A stretch of 64,000 nucleotides of DNA from CAZPRW01 sp964577805 (GCA_964577805.1 CAZOAG010000001.1:175165-239164), one strand, 5' to 3'. Counted from the first letter of the stretch, positions 26,879-36,846 are shown. Notes: generated from the sequence alone by a model not told the origin. A program made the numbers and translations.

Positions 26879-29371
26879 TTATATGTCCAAATATAGCGTA
26901 TTCAATGCATTATCTTCAATAAAAGCACGACGAATATCAACATCCTCGCCCATCAGCATAGAGAATGTAGATTCTGCCGCTGCGGCATCTGCAATCGTTA
27001 CCTGTAACAACCGTCGTTTTTCAGGGTTCATTGTTGTTTCTGCCAATTGATCAGCATTCATCTCTCCAAGACCCTTATATCGTTGTATTGATAATCCTTT
27101 ACGTCCTATCTCACGAATCTTCGCAATCATCTCTAACCCAGAAAATATTGCAATAGATTCTTTGGACTTATCATTGATTGCAGAAATTTCTTGCAAGAAA
27201 TAACGAGGTTGATTTGTAGGTTCAAATGTTGTTGGATCTATCCCTAATTCTTCTAATTTCTTTATGAGCTCAAACATTTGGTGTGCACCATATACTTCGT
27301 GAACAGAAATTCTTTGTCTATATGCTTTGCCATTCAATTCTAACTCACGTGTGCTTGACATATCAAACCCATCATCCGATATGCCATGTTCATCACAAAA
27401 AGCCGCTTTTGCTTCTTCATCTATCAAGAATCTATGTTCTTCTGTGTGCCCTGTTCGTATACGCGCAATATATCGTGGCAATGCGTACGTTGCTTGATCA
27501 TGAGCATCCAAATAAGATGGTAATGAACACCCATGTCTCACGACACCACTTCCCAATTGTTCAAGTTTAGCAAAAACAGAAATTATATCCTTAACTTGTT
27601 CCGTAGTAAACTGATAGCCATCTTTTGCTCGAATAAGCGCCATGTCTTCCATGCCAAGCTCTAACAGAATTTCATTCAATTGATTATCGTTATCAACATA
27701 CCGTTCTTTTCTCTTGCGCTTTATTTTATATAACGGTGGTTGTGCGATATAAATATATCCACGCTCAATCAATTCTCGCATGTGCCTAAAAAAGAATGTC
27801 AACAATAATGTCTGAATGTGAGAACCATCAACATCAGCATCCGCCATAACAATGATTTTATGATATCGGCACTTATCAGCATCAAACCCGCCAACATCAG
27901 CAGCAGACCCAATTCCAGTTCCACATGCTGTTATTAAGGTACGTATAGCATCACTGTTTAACATCCTGTCCAACCGTGCTTTTTCTACATTTAATACCTT
28001 TCCACGTAGTGGTAATACTGCCTGATGCTTTCGATCTCGCCCTTGTTTCGCAGATCCACCAGCTGATAATCCCTCAACAATGAACAATTCACACAGTGCT
28101 GGGTCCTTTTCAGAACAATCCGCCAATTTTCCAGGTAGCCCACCGCTCGACATCGCGCTTTTTCGCACCGTTTCACGTGCTTTTCTTGCCGCTTCCCTCG
28201 CACGAGATGCATTTATACACTTATTTACAATGACTCGTGCTAACGCAGGCGTTGTTTCAAAACTATATTTTAAATAATCTCCTACAATTTTTTGCACAAT
28301 CCCATCAATTTCACTATTAGATAATTTTGTCTTAGTTTGCCCTTCAAACCGCGGCTCTGGAACTTTGACGGAAATGACGGCAGTCAATCCTTCTCTGACA
28401 TCTTCTCCAGAAATAACAGGATCTTTATCTTTTAACAAATTATTTGCTTTGGCATAGTTATTGATGACGCGCGTTAATGCTGTACGGAAGCCGGACAAAT
28501 GTGTTCCACCTTCTACATTATAAATGGAATTAGCATACGCATATATTTGCTCAGAATAACTATCATTATATTGCAAAGCAATATCTACTACTGTTTTTAA
28601 CTCAGGACGTGATGAATCTGCCGATACACTGCCTGATATTAAAAGAGGAGTATCGTGCAATACTGATTTCCCGCGATTCAAAAATGACACAAATTGTCGA
28701 ATGCCATCTTCAAAATGGAAATTTTCTGTCTTATTTACTCGTTCATCCGTCAATTCAATCTTAACACCTGGATTTAAAAATGCCAACTCGCGCAATCTTT
28801 TTGCTAAAATTTCATATTTAAATTCACGTGTTGATGTAAATATTTCTGGATCTGGCAAAAACGTAATCTTAGTTCCTGTATGATTACTTTCACCAATGAT
28901 TTTCATTTTTTCTAATGTCTTACCACGTGAAAATTTCATGTAGTGAACGTGGCCATTTCTACGTACTTCTACATCGAACATTTCAGACACAGCATTGACA
29001 CATTTCGCACCAACACCATGTAACCCACCAGATACTTGATACGCACCCTTTCCAAATTTTCCACCAGCATGCAAATTAGTCATTACCAATTCTAACGCTG
29101 GAATTTTATATTTTTCATGAATATCAACAGGAATACCGCGCCCATCATCTTCTATTGTACATGAACCATCAATATGCACACAAACTTTTATAGTACTACA
29201 ATATCCAGCTAATGCCTCATCAATAGAATTATCAACTATTTCAAAAACACAATGATGCAAACCACGTTCATTGGTATCACCAATATACATATCTGGCCGT
29301 TTGCGTACACCTTCAAGCCCTTCTAGTTTTTGTATCTTTGTTGAGTCATAATCGCTATTGCTGGTATTCAT
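26879..29371 (-). CDS. gyrB: DNA gyrase subunit B
   Basis: GyrB is the ATPase subunit of gyrase. The protein of about 830 residues shows the GHKL ATPase motifs (IVDNSIDEALAGYC, EDDGRGIPVD, GGLHGVGAKCVN), the Toprim domain with Glu in FIVEG and the DADVDGSH pair, and the C-terminal tail QRYKGLGEMNADQL. The ATG at 29371 is chosen, since the ORF upstream of it codes for an unrelated hydrophobic stretch. An oddity lies in the Toprim motif: the canonical EGDSAGG reads EGLSAGG (codon TTA near 28067), replacing a nearly invariant Asp linked to quinolone binding. A long insertion between Toprim and tail is of the kind seen in PVC gyrases. Confidence 0.96.
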   Translation of the reverse strand: MNTSNSDYDSTKIQKLEGLEGVRKRPDMYIGDTNERGLHHCVFEIVDNSIDEALAGYCSTIKVCVHIDGSCTIEDDGRGIPVDIHEKYKIPALELVMTNLHAGGKFGKGAYQVSGGLHGVGAKCVNAVSEMFDVEVRRNGHVHYMKFSRGKTLEKMKIIGESNHTGTKITFLPDPEIFTSTREFKYEILAKRLRELAFLNPGVKIELTDERVNKTENFHFEDGIRQFVSFLNRGKSVLHDTPLLISGSVSADSSRPELKTVVDIALQYNDSYSEQIYAYANSIYNVEGGTHLSGFRTALTRVINNYAKANNLLKDKDPVISGEDVREGLTAVISVKVPEPRFEGQTKTKLSNSEIDGIVQKIVGDYLKYSFETTPALARVIVNKCINASRAREAARKARETVRKSAMSSGGLPGKLADCSEKDPALCELFIVEGLSAGGSAKQGRDRKHQAVLPLRGKVLNVEKARLDRMLNSDAIRTLITACGTGIGSAADVGGFDADKCRYHKIIVMADADVDGSHIQTLLLTFFFRHMRELIERGYIYIAQPPLYKIKRKRKERYVDNDNQLNEILLELGMEDMALIRAKDGYQFTTEQVKDIISVFAKLEQLGSGVVRHGCSLPSYLDAHDQATYALPRYIARIRTGHTEEHRFLIDEEAKAAFCDEHGISDDGFDMSSTRELELNGKAYRQRISVHEVYGAHQMFELIKKLEELGIDPTTFEPTNQPRYFLQEISAINDKSKESIAIFSGLEMIAKIREIGRKGLSIQRYKGLGEMNADQLAETTMNPEKRRLLQVTIADAAAAESTFSMLMGEDVDIRRAFIEDNALNTLYLDI

Positions 29372-29503
29372 AGTAAAAATATCAAAAGGGTTTAAGCATA
29401 TTCTTGTCTCGAAGAATATTCGCCACGTATAAAATTGAAGAAAAAAAATGCGAACAAAAAAACAATAAATTTTATAGGTAATTTTTCTCAAAACTAACAA
29501 CAA

Positions 29504-30397
29504 TTAAATGTTGCGTGCTATGCTTAATCGTGTACTCTGATTCTGCTGTAGTATTTCTTTTATAGAACTTATTGTATTTTGAATATTGCGATTAGAAGTG
29601 CTATACGCAGATTGCATATTTCTTAGTTGCTGCATATTAAAATTAAACAATGCGCTATTCAAACTTGCCTCTGTAGTGATAAACGATGCTTTGCGTTGCT
29701 GTTTTGCTATGTCTATCTGAACTACACCTTGCACTATTGTAGTTATAGAAGATGCAGCATTAGCGATCAATTGTATGGCTCTAAAAGAGCCAGTGACAAC
29801 TGAAGATATTTTACTTGCAATTTTTGGAATTTCTCCCAACACTGCCACGCCACCAGAAACAACACCAATACAACCTATAACTATCTGTACACTACCCATG
29901 GCAATTTGCAAAATTGCCTGTTTTTTTTCCGCCTCATATGTCGTTTTTGCTTCTGCCATTTTTAGCTCATACACAGTATCTGCTGTTTTTTGAGCTACTA
30001 CTTTTTTTGCGGCAATATCTTCATATCTTGATTGTCGTTGATCTGCTGCGGATTTTGTCATCATCAACATGACCAAAAACATGATGTCATTCAAAGAACA
30101 TTTTTTAACAAGTCCATTCGACCCATCCAATAAATCACTGATTTTGTTGAGCTCACCAGATTTAAAGCCACCAACTGCATCATCAATTTTACAGACATTA
30201 TTATCTGTAAAACCATAAAACACGTTATCAGCGTACCGTGTTACCTGATGAGGCAATATCGTCATCTCAGGAACTGCAGCTGACACAACACGAGCTTTTT
30301 CTCCCTCTGTTGATGAAGCACCTTCACTTGATGTTGGATCGTCTAATGAAGCATTACTGCCTATCGGTTGTCCTCTTTCTGTTTCAATATTCGTCAT
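29504..30397 (-). CDS. Type III secretion translocator-like protein (SctB/YopD-type architecture), copy B
   Basis: The 297-residue protein has a polar, Ser/Glu-rich N-terminus without signal peptide, a Met-rich hydrophobic helix at residues 104-114 (DIMFLVMLMM), a charged coil, a long hydrophobic segment at 161-190, a second at about 207-228 and an amphipathic C-terminal region ending LSIARNI. The layout and the C-terminus match the protein at 8236-9381, so they are paralogues. Translocators of the YopD/EspB class insert in host membranes after secretion and form the pore with SctE. The gene stands alone upstream of gyrB with a weak start region. Assignment is by architecture and needs profile searches. 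Confidence 0.55.
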   Translation of the reverse strand: MTNIETERGQPIGSNASLDDPTSSEGASSTEGEKARVVSAAVPEMTILPHQVTRYADNVFYGFTDNNVCKIDDAVGGFKSGELNKISDLLDGSNGLVKKCSLNDIMFLVMLMMTKSAADQRQSRYEDIAAKKVVAQKTADTVYELKMAEAKTTYEAEKKQAILQIAMGSVQIVIGCIGVVSGGVAVLGEIPKIASKISSVVTGSFRAIQLIANAASSITTIVQGVVQIDIAKQQRKASFITTEASLNSALFNFNMQQLRNMQSAYSTSNRNIQNTISSIKEILQQNQSTRLSIARNI

Positions 30398-30467
30398 ATA
30401 GCAACCACACGCGTCGTTCGCAGTGTTGAAAAATAAAACAATATGTCAAATCGTAATTTTTAGAACT

Positions 30468-31061
30468 TCACACCTGAGACAACATCCAATTCTCAATCCA
30501 ATTGATTAAATCCTGTATATTTTGGTCAGTTACGATGTTCTCACGTGCACTCAATAACGATTTTACATAATGTTGAATATCTGCTGACAACGAGCACAAC
30601 CAATCTTGGTCAACAGCATATCCTTCGCACTTACTCGTTAAATAAAGTGCCTTGAACAACACTAATTCTGGATTTAATCCTTTTTTTAAATTTTGTATAA
30701 ATTTATATAAAATTGTCAAAAGAGATGGAATTGCAACACCATCAAAAACAATATTACGTAATATTTGTACGAATGATACTGCATACCGATAACTACCATT
30801 TTGACGCAACAATTTTTCGTTATTATTACAAATTGTTAAAGAATTTATTATTCCATATGTGTCGTTCACTAAATACCCGACGATTTCAACATCTGCGAAC
30901 ATGATTTCATGCAAAACCGGTTTGTTATTTTTTTTGAAAAACCATCGTGAAATGCCGTAATCCACTGTAAAAACATCAATCGCTATTGCACTGCAAGATT
31001 TACCATCATGATTCGATTCATGTACGGCGATAACTACACCTGATGTCTCTATATCTGCCAT
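30468..31061 (-). CDS. recO: RecO-like DNA repair protein, divergent
   Basis: RecO loads RecA on SSB-coated DNA in the RecFOR pathway. The 197-residue protein has an N-terminal OB-like region (GVVIAVHESNHDGKSCSAIAIDVFTVDYG) and a helical C-terminal part, matching RecO in order and spacing. It is short, and the Cys4 zinc motif of many RecO proteins is absent. Similarity is faint, so another OB-fold protein is possible. Its ATG directly follows the stop of the upstream nucleotidyltransferase gene, so the two are in one transcript. Confidence 0.45.
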   Translation of the reverse strand: MADIETSGVVIAVHESNHDGKSCSAIAIDVFTVDYGISRWFFKKNNKPVLHEIMFADVEIVGYLVNDTYGIINSLTICNNNEKLLRQNGSYRYAVSFVQILRNIVFDGVAIPSLLTILYKFIQNLKKGLNPELVLFKALYLTSKCEGYAVDQDWLCSLSADIQHYVKSLLSARENIVTDQNIQDLINWIENWMLSQV

Positions 31062-31895
31062 TTACTGCAAAACATCATCTAAGATTTTTTTATCATCACG
31101 ATATGTTACACCATACCATGTCGAAGTCGTTGGAATCGCTTTAACAGTACATTTCTTTTGCTGTATGCAATCCCCAACAAATGACGACAGTCCAAATTCA
31201 TCAGACAATGGATCTTTCAAATTGGCACAAAAATACTTCCAGCCATCTTGTAACAATTTAAATATACATGGAGTAAAACACCATAAATTCATTGATACAA
31301 AATCATTTACAGACAGCCCAAGCTCATGAACATTATCACACGTAATATTATGAACTTCATTTATTTTCGATATGTTTAACGCATCATCTGTAATAATTAC
31401 CCCTCGAGAAACTGCCCCATTAGGTGACATTGTTCCTGACAATTTATAAACAACATTTCCGAAAATCATAGATTTTGCATCAGTATTTTTCAAAAATCGA
31501 ACTGCGTTGAAAATTGCGTCGTACCCATAAAGATCATCTGCGTTGATCACACAAAAATTGTTATTAACAACACCATCACAACATTTTATAGCATGCCCTG
31601 TCCCCCACGGTTTTTTACGATATCCATATTTACACAATGCACTCTCAGGTTCCTGATATACTAATTTAAAGTCACATGAAGATGGCAAAAAGTCACGTAA
31701 CCGTTTATCGAAAATATCAGCATATTTTTCATTAATAACCAAAACAACATCATTTATTCCACATGTAATCGCATGTTCAATATTATATTCTGCTAGCGTC
31801 AATTGTCGCGATCCAAACAATTCCAATTGTTTGCTGCCATTGTATCTACTTCCCAATCCAGCAGCCATCACAACCAATGTCACATCTTCATTCAT
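31062..31895 (-). CDS. NDP-sugar nucleotidyltransferase family protein
   Basis: The 277-residue protein is a nucleotidyltransferase of the sugar-1-phosphate type. It opens with LVVMAAGLGSRYNGSKQLE, the nucleotide-binding loop with the family G-x-G-x-R-x...K pattern, and contains KPWGTGHAI and VINADDLYG, the metal-binding Asp pair. Similar proteins are common in Bacteroidota and PVC genomes but have no firmly known substrate. A role in making activated sugars for the envelope is likely. It is divergent from pgsA, whose upstream ORF region overlaps it. Confidence 0.8.
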   Translation of the reverse strand: MNEDVTLVVMAAGLGSRYNGSKQLELFGSRQLTLAEYNIEHAITCGINDVVLVINEKYADIFDKRLRDFLPSSCDFKLVYQEPESALCKYGYRKKPWGTGHAIKCCDGVVNNNFCVINADDLYGYDAIFNAVRFLKNTDAKSMIFGNVVYKLSGTMSPNGAVSRGVIITDDALNISKINEVHNITCDNVHELGLSVNDFVSMNLWCFTPCIFKLLQDGWKYFCANLKDPLSDEFGLSSFVGDCIQQKKCTVKAIPTTSTWYGVTYRDDKKILDDVLQ

Positions 31896-31960
31896 TTCTA
31901 ATGCTAGAAAAACGAGATTTTAGATTGCAACAATCTTTTTTTCATTTTCTATTCGCGCAC

Positions 31961-32542
31961 ATGAATTTGGCAAATTGTATAACATTGTCACGAATGCCAT
32001 TACTATTCTTGATAATATCATTAATGTATGTAAATTTCTGGGGAAGCGCAACATTAAGCATTTTGCTATTTATTTTTTGCGGAATAACAGATTGGTTAGA
32101 TGGCTATCTAGCAAGAAAATATCATATTATTTCAACGTTAGGAACTTTCATGGACGCCCTCATGGATAAAATTTTCATGATTGGGGTCATGGTAGCATTA
32201 CTGACATTAAGAATAATGCCACAATGGACATTATTTTTAGTATTGATGATTATTGGGCGTGAATTTTTAATCACAGCAATTCGATTGGTTGCAGCAACAA
32301 ACAATATAGTCATTGCAGCAAATAAAGCAGGAAAATTGAAGACCGTAATTCAAATTGTCGCAACAGGATTTTTCTTATTATGGAATGCTATCGCGCATGA
32401 TTTCTCTCAATGGTTACATCCACAATGGTTTAATTGGATATATAACATAGGGATGATTTTATTTCTTTATTCTACATATCTGACAATTTCATCAGGAATC
32501 TCATATGTAATGATCCACAAGGATTTATTGAAGGATAAATAA
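31961..32542 (+). CDS. pgsA: CDP-diacylglycerol--glycerol-3-phosphate 3-phosphatidyltransferase
   Basis: PgsA makes phosphatidylglycerol phosphate in the inner membrane. The 193-residue protein begins MNLANCITLSRMPLL, the usual N-terminus, which is why the ATG at 31961 is preferred over the longer frame from 31877. The CDP-alcohol phosphotransferase motif is complete: DWLDGYLARKYHIISTLG followed by FMDALMDK. Four to five further hydrophobic helices follow. The substrate could be another alcohol, but sequence and length fit PgsA. Phosphatidylserine synthase is encoded nearby. Confidence 0.9.
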   Translation: MNLANCITLSRMPLLFLIISLMYVNFWGSATLSILLFIFCGITDWLDGYLARKYHIISTLGTFMDALMDKIFMIGVMVALLTLRIMPQWTLFLVLMIIGREFLITAIRLVAATNNIVIAANKAGKLKTVIQIVATGFFLLWNAIAHDFSQWLHPQWFNWIYNIGMILFLYSTYLTISSGISYVMIHKDLLKDK

Positions 32543-32546
32543 AATT

Positions 32547-33380
32547 TTACTGCAGAATTACAAAACGATCTCTGCCGTATAGGTCTTTCAACGACTGGAA
32601 TTCTGAAAAGAATGGTCGAGAAAATGACTTTATTCTTTTATGCTGCGATATTCCTGTCTCGATTGCTAAAAATCCACAGTCTGTCATGTGATTTTTCGCT
32701 TGTTCGATTATTTGAAAAATATCGCCTAGACCATTATTATCAGCTACCAGTGCAGAAATTGGATCAAAATATTTTACTTCTGGTTCAGCAATATCTACTT
32801 CTTCTTGTGTGAGATATGGTGGGTTCGAAACTATCACATCGAACTTTCCTGACACATTTACAAACCAATTACTCTGCAAAAATTCAATATTTTTTATACT
32901 ATTGCGCTCTGCATTTTTTTTAGCAATTTTTAATGCATTTTCATGAACATCAATTGCGACAACATCTGCCTCTGGCAACGCATGCGCTATTGCTATACCA
33001 ATAGCACCACTACCTGTTCCAACATCTAATATTCGTTTTCCTCTAGAATTATCTATTTTTTTCAACACTATTTCAATCAGTTCTTCTGTCTCATTACGAG
33101 GAATAAGAACATCTGGTGTCACAATTAAATCGACATTATAAAATGAAACATGCCCAATGATATGTTGCAATGGCTCTCGCTTCCCACGCCTTACAACAAC
33201 ATCTCTCAATCGTTCTATATCATGATGATTCAATATTTTATCATGCATTAAATAGAGATCCAATCGCTTGCAATGAAGAACATCTGCAAACAATAGTTCT
33301 GCATCCAATCGTGGAGTAGATACCCCTTTGTTTTTCAGAAAATTTTCTGAACGTTGCAATAATTCCAATAAGGAATGCAT
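32547..33380 (-). CDS. prmC: Peptide chain release factor N5-glutamine methyltransferase
   Basis: PrmC (HemK) methylates the GGQ glutamine of RF1 and RF2. The 277-residue protein has an N-terminal helical substrate-binding domain, the SAM-binding motif LDVGTGSGAIGIAIAH and the catalytic NPPY in VIVSNPPYL. The ATG at 33380 overlaps the pssA stop as TGATG, a signature of translational coupling; a GTG lies one codon upstream. prfA is not in the window. Confidence 0.93.
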   Translation of the reverse strand: MHSLLELLQRSENFLKNKGVSTPRLDAELLFADVLHCKRLDLYLMHDKILNHHDIERLRDVVVRRGKREPLQHIIGHVSFYNVDLIVTPDVLIPRNETEELIEIVLKKIDNSRGKRILDVGTGSGAIGIAIAHALPEADVVAIDVHENALKIAKKNAERNSIKNIEFLQSNWFVNVSGKFDVIVSNPPYLTQEEVDIAEPEVKYFDPISALVADNNGLGDIFQIIEQAKNHMTDCGFLAIETGISQHKRIKSFSRPFFSEFQSLKDLYGRDRFVILQ

Positions 33381-34186
33381 CACAGTGTAATAATTTTTCG
33401 TTTTCTAGAAAAATGACGAAATATTCCAAAGAACACATATCCCAAAAACAATATTGCTAATGCAAAATCTCGCATCAATGCAATCACTGAAACAAGTGCC
33501 ATTGAGAACAAAAATGTTCCCCATTTCGTTTGTGTATTCCAATCAATCTTTTTAAAACTAGGATAGTAGATATCACTTACCATCAACCAAGCAATTAATA
33601 ACATCAGCGGCGGCAAAATAACTGCCCATGTTCTTAAATCATATTCGTTCAATACAAGAACAATAGATACAATAGCACCAGCTGCTGCCGGAACTGGAAG
33701 CCCTAAAAAGTCATAATTGTTTTTTTCTTGTTCTGACTTCGGCAATAATGGATGTGTAATTACATTGAATCGTGCTAACCTTACAGCCGCACACAATAAA
33801 TACAGAAACCCTATTATCCATCCAACTTGGCGAAAAAATTGAAATTGTTCTGTCGGCGATAAAATCATAAGGAACACCATCAATGCAGGAGCTACACCGA
33901 ATGATACAACATCCGCTATTGAATCGAATTCTTTTCCAAATAATGATTCTTTTCCTCCCAGTCGAGCAATCCTACCATCTAATGAATCGCATATTCCTGA
34001 CAATAAAACAAACCATACTGCTTGTGTATAGTATGCCGTCGCCATTGCATCTGATTGTGCACAATAGCGCGCTTGCACACATCGAATAATCGATAAAAAT
34101 CCGAAAAATAAATTCGCTGCAGTAAATAAACATGGCAACAAATATATTTTGCTAGCATCATTAATGATCTGATTCTCAGTTTTCAT
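33380..34186 (-). CDS. pssA: CDP-diacylglycerol--serine O-phosphatidyltransferase
   Basis: PssA makes phosphatidylserine, the precursor of phosphatidylethanolamine. The 268-residue membrane protein has the CDP-alcohol phosphotransferase motif DSLDGRIARLGGKES then FDSIADVVSFG, which matches the PssA subtype (SxxDGxxAR and DSxxDxxSFG). Seven to eight hydrophobic helices are seen. It is followed by prmC with a one-base overlap, and lpxD lies upstream on the same strand. psd is not in the window. Confidence 0.93.
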   Translation of the reverse strand: MKTENQIINDASKIYLLPCLFTAANLFFGFLSIIRCVQARYCAQSDAMATAYYTQAVWFVLLSGICDSLDGRIARLGGKESLFGKEFDSIADVVSFGVAPALMVFLMILSPTEQFQFFRQVGWIIGFLYLLCAAVRLARFNVITHPLLPKSEQEKNNYDFLGLPVPAAAGAIVSIVLVLNEYDLRTWAVILPPLMLLIAWLMVSDIYYPSFKKIDWNTQTKWGTFLFSMALVSVIALMRDFALAILFLGYVFFGIFRHFSRKRKIITL

Positions 34187-34240
34187 TATTATAGCTTTTA
34201 TAGAAAAAAAAACTTCTGAAAATTCAATACCAGATAATAT

Positions 34241-35299
34241 TTATTCTTTTTTCATGTCATTGTCCGCCAACATAGCATCCTCTAGCGCAGAAACACGCTT
34301 GAACAATTCCGGTATTTTTTTTCGCAAAACATAATATTTATTGGAAGTATTATATGGCATGCATGGAATTCCTCGCAATATACTTCCTGGCTTACAGCTT
34401 GAAGGGACTGAAGATTTTCCAGCAATCATAGAACCATCCCCTATAGTCAAATGTCCAGCAATACCAACTTGACCACCAATTGTTACATAATTCCCTATGG
34501 TAGTACTTCCAGCAATGCCGGTCTGAGAGACAATAATACAACTTTTCCCTATGACAACATTATGACCGACTTGGACCAAATTATCAATTTTAGTACCACG
34601 ACCGATTATTGTATGTCCAAACCGTGCACGATCTATCGTTGTATTCGCCCCAATTTCTACATCATCTTCAATGATAACATTTCCAATCTGTGGTACTTTA
34701 ATAATATTTCCATTTACATTCTCATATCCAAACCCATCACTCCCAATAACTACACCACTATATAAGAAACAATTATTTCCTATGACAGAATCTTGCATAA
34801 TAGTAACATTTGGATGTAAGACAGTGTTTGTCCCTATTGATACATTATTTCCAATATAACATCCAGCACCAATCATACAATTATCACCAATGATAACATT
34901 TTTTCCAATGACAGCATTAGCGCATATTGTCACAAAACTACCGATTTGTGCTGAATTGTCAATTATTGCACTGTCATGTATTTTTCCAACGGAATCATGA
35001 TCGTATTGTTGTTTTTCGATATTACGACATAATTCCGCCAGTGCCAATGATGGATTATCGAAGAACATATAAGTTTGATTTTTTAATGGAATACCATCAT
35101 AAGTCTTTGGCAAAAAAATAACAGAAGCATTACATTTTACAACATCCTTTGAATATTTTGAATTTCCTAAAAAAGAAATATCACCCGGTTTCGACTCCAA
35201 TAAAGCTGATATACCAGTCAAAGCATCACAACAATTCCCTACTACATTCAATGGCGATAATAATTCGATCAAATCTGACATTTGATAAGAAAACTTCAT
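34241..35299 (-). CDS. lpxD: UDP-3-O-acylglucosamine N-acyltransferase LpxD
   Basis: LpxD adds the N-linked acyl chain in the third step of lipid A synthesis. The protein of about 352 residues has an N-terminal uridine-binding domain (KPGDISFLGN), a left-handed beta-helix made of hexapeptide repeats such as IGSFVTICANAVIG, and a C-terminal helix. The catalytic His lies in LVQVGHNVVIG. The ATG at 35299 (MKFSYQ) is preferred; ATG at 35281 is possible. It is divergent from lpxC/fabZ, so a shared regulatory region of about 215 bases lies between. Confidence 0.93.
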   Translation of the reverse strand: MKFSYQMSDLIELLSPLNVVGNCCDALTGISALLESKPGDISFLGNSKYSKDVVKCNASVIFLPKTYDGIPLKNQTYMFFDNPSLALAELCRNIEKQQYDHDSVGKIHDSAIIDNSAQIGSFVTICANAVIGKNVIIGDNCMIGAGCYIGNNVSIGTNTVLHPNVTIMQDSVIGNNCFLYSGVVIGSDGFGYENVNGNIIKVPQIGNVIIEDDVEIGANTTIDRARFGHTIIGRGTKIDNLVQVGHNVVIGKSCIIVSQTGIAGSTTIGNYVTIGGQVGIAGHLTIGDGSMIAGKSSVPSSCKPGSILRGIPCMPYNTSNKYYVLRKKIPELFKRVSALEDAMLADNDMKKE

Positions 35300-35514
35300 A
35301 ACGAATAACACTCTCTATAATTTATAGCCCCATTACAAGGAAGTTTTTAATGTGCTTCATAAATTTTGAACATCCTAATTCTGATCTAAAAACATTAACA
35401 TCATTGCACAAATAATAAATTAGAATATATCAGAAAACTCCACCACAAAATCAGTTTCTTGCATGCCTCACTAAAAACTTTACATTGCAATTATGGTTTT
35501 TAGGGTGTGAAAAA

Positions 35515-36843
35515 ATGAAACAGCATACCATTTCTAGAGAAATGACCATTTCTGGGGTTTCTTTACATTCTGGTCATCAATCAACAATAACAATAAAACC
35601 AGCCGAACCAAATACTGGAATTGTTTTCAAACGTATTGATTTAGTAGGTAAACCAGAAATCGTACCTCATGTTTCATTGCTTGGTGACCTTGTACGCGCA
35701 ACATCATTAACACAAGGAAAAGTATCGGTTGGCACAGTTGAACATGTTTTGGCAGCATTGTACGGTATGAACATTGATAATGCCATTATTGAATTGTCTG
35801 ATCAAGAACCACCTATCTTAGATGGTTCTGCAAAACATTTTGCCAATTTAATATTAGAATGCGAACAAAGAGAACAAGATGCCGAACAGAATGTATTTTC
35901 GTTAGCAGAACCAATCACAGTAACATCTGGTAATCGTTCGTTAGTTGCACTTCCTTATAACGGATTTAAAATTACAGCAACATTGGTAGACGATAAGGGA
36001 CGGTATACTCAACATTTATCAATAGATATCAATCAAGAAACATTTTTGACACAAATAGCACCAGCAAGAACATTTGTTGATTACGAAGATATTGAACCAT
36101 TAGTAAAGATTGGAAAAGCTCGTGGTGGCACTATGGACTCAGCAATAGTCATCAAAGATGATCAAATATTGTCCAATGAGCCGTTACGGTTCAAAGACGA
36201 ATTTGTACGTCATAAAATATTAGACATTATTGGCGACATTTCATTGCTTGGAACTCATGTCAATGCACACATCATTGCAATTCGCCCTGGCCATTCAATG
36301 AATGCTCAGCTGACCAAAGCAATTTTTGCGCAAAAAAAAGTGATAGAATCAGGGAAACAGGCAGTAAAAAAATCTCCATCTGGACCAATAAAACCGGATG
36401 TTGATTTTGATATCAATCGAATATTGAACTTACTTCCTCATCGCTATCCGTTCGTCATGGTTGATCGTGTAATTGAATTTATTGATGACGATGCGCTACG
36501 TGCGATAAAAAATGTAACATTCAATGAACCATATTTTACAGGACATTACCCTGGCCAACCAGTAATGCCTGGAGTGTTGCAAATAGAAGCAATGGCACAA
36601 GCTGCTGGAATTTTGATGCTCAATAAGCAGAATTTAGACGGAAGAATCGCTTATTTTATGAGTTGCGACAAAGTAAAGTTCCGTCGTGCCGTTGTCCCTG
36701 GTGATCAATTAGAAATCTATGTAAAAATGACCAAAAATAGAGGTAATAAGATTGGTGTTGCTGAAGGGAAATGTAAAGTAAATGGAGAAATTGTCTCATC
36801 AGCTGAATTGATGTTTATGATCTTAGACAACAAGGGACGATAA
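35515..36843 (+). CDS. lpxC/fabZ: Bifunctional LpxC deacetylase / FabZ dehydratase
   Basis: This 442-residue fusion joins the committed step of lipid A synthesis to (3R)-hydroxyacyl-ACP dehydration. The LpxC part covers residues 1 to about 300, with zinc-site blocks GTVEHVLAALYG, RHKILDIIGD and RPGHSMN. FabZ starts around residue 310 with ILNLLPHRYPFVMVDR; its catalytic His lies in FTGHYPGQPVMPG and its Glu in LQIEAMAQAA. Fused LpxC-FabZ is known in Bacteroidota and some Verrucomicrobiota/Lentisphaerota. The two activities compete for or share the hydroxyacyl-ACP pool. The ATG at 35515 follows GGGTGTG. lpxA starts three bases after the stop. Confidence 0.95.
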   Translation: MKQHTISREMTISGVSLHSGHQSTITIKPAEPNTGIVFKRIDLVGKPEIVPHVSLLGDLVRATSLTQGKVSVGTVEHVLAALYGMNIDNAIIELSDQEPPILDGSAKHFANLILECEQREQDAEQNVFSLAEPITVTSGNRSLVALPYNGFKITATLVDDKGRYTQHLSIDINQETFLTQIAPARTFVDYEDIEPLVKIGKARGGTMDSAIVIKDDQILSNEPLRFKDEFVRHKILDIIGDISLLGTHVNAHIIAIRPGHSMNAQLTKAIFAQKKVIESGKQAVKKSPSGPIKPDVDFDINRILNLLPHRYPFVMVDRVIEFIDDDALRAIKNVTFNEPYFTGHYPGQPVMPGVLQIEAMAQAAGILMLNKQNLDGRIAYFMSCDKVKFRRAVVPGDQLEIYVKMTKNRGNKIGVAEGKCKVNGEIVSSAELMFMILDNKGR

Positions 36844-36846
36844 GCT

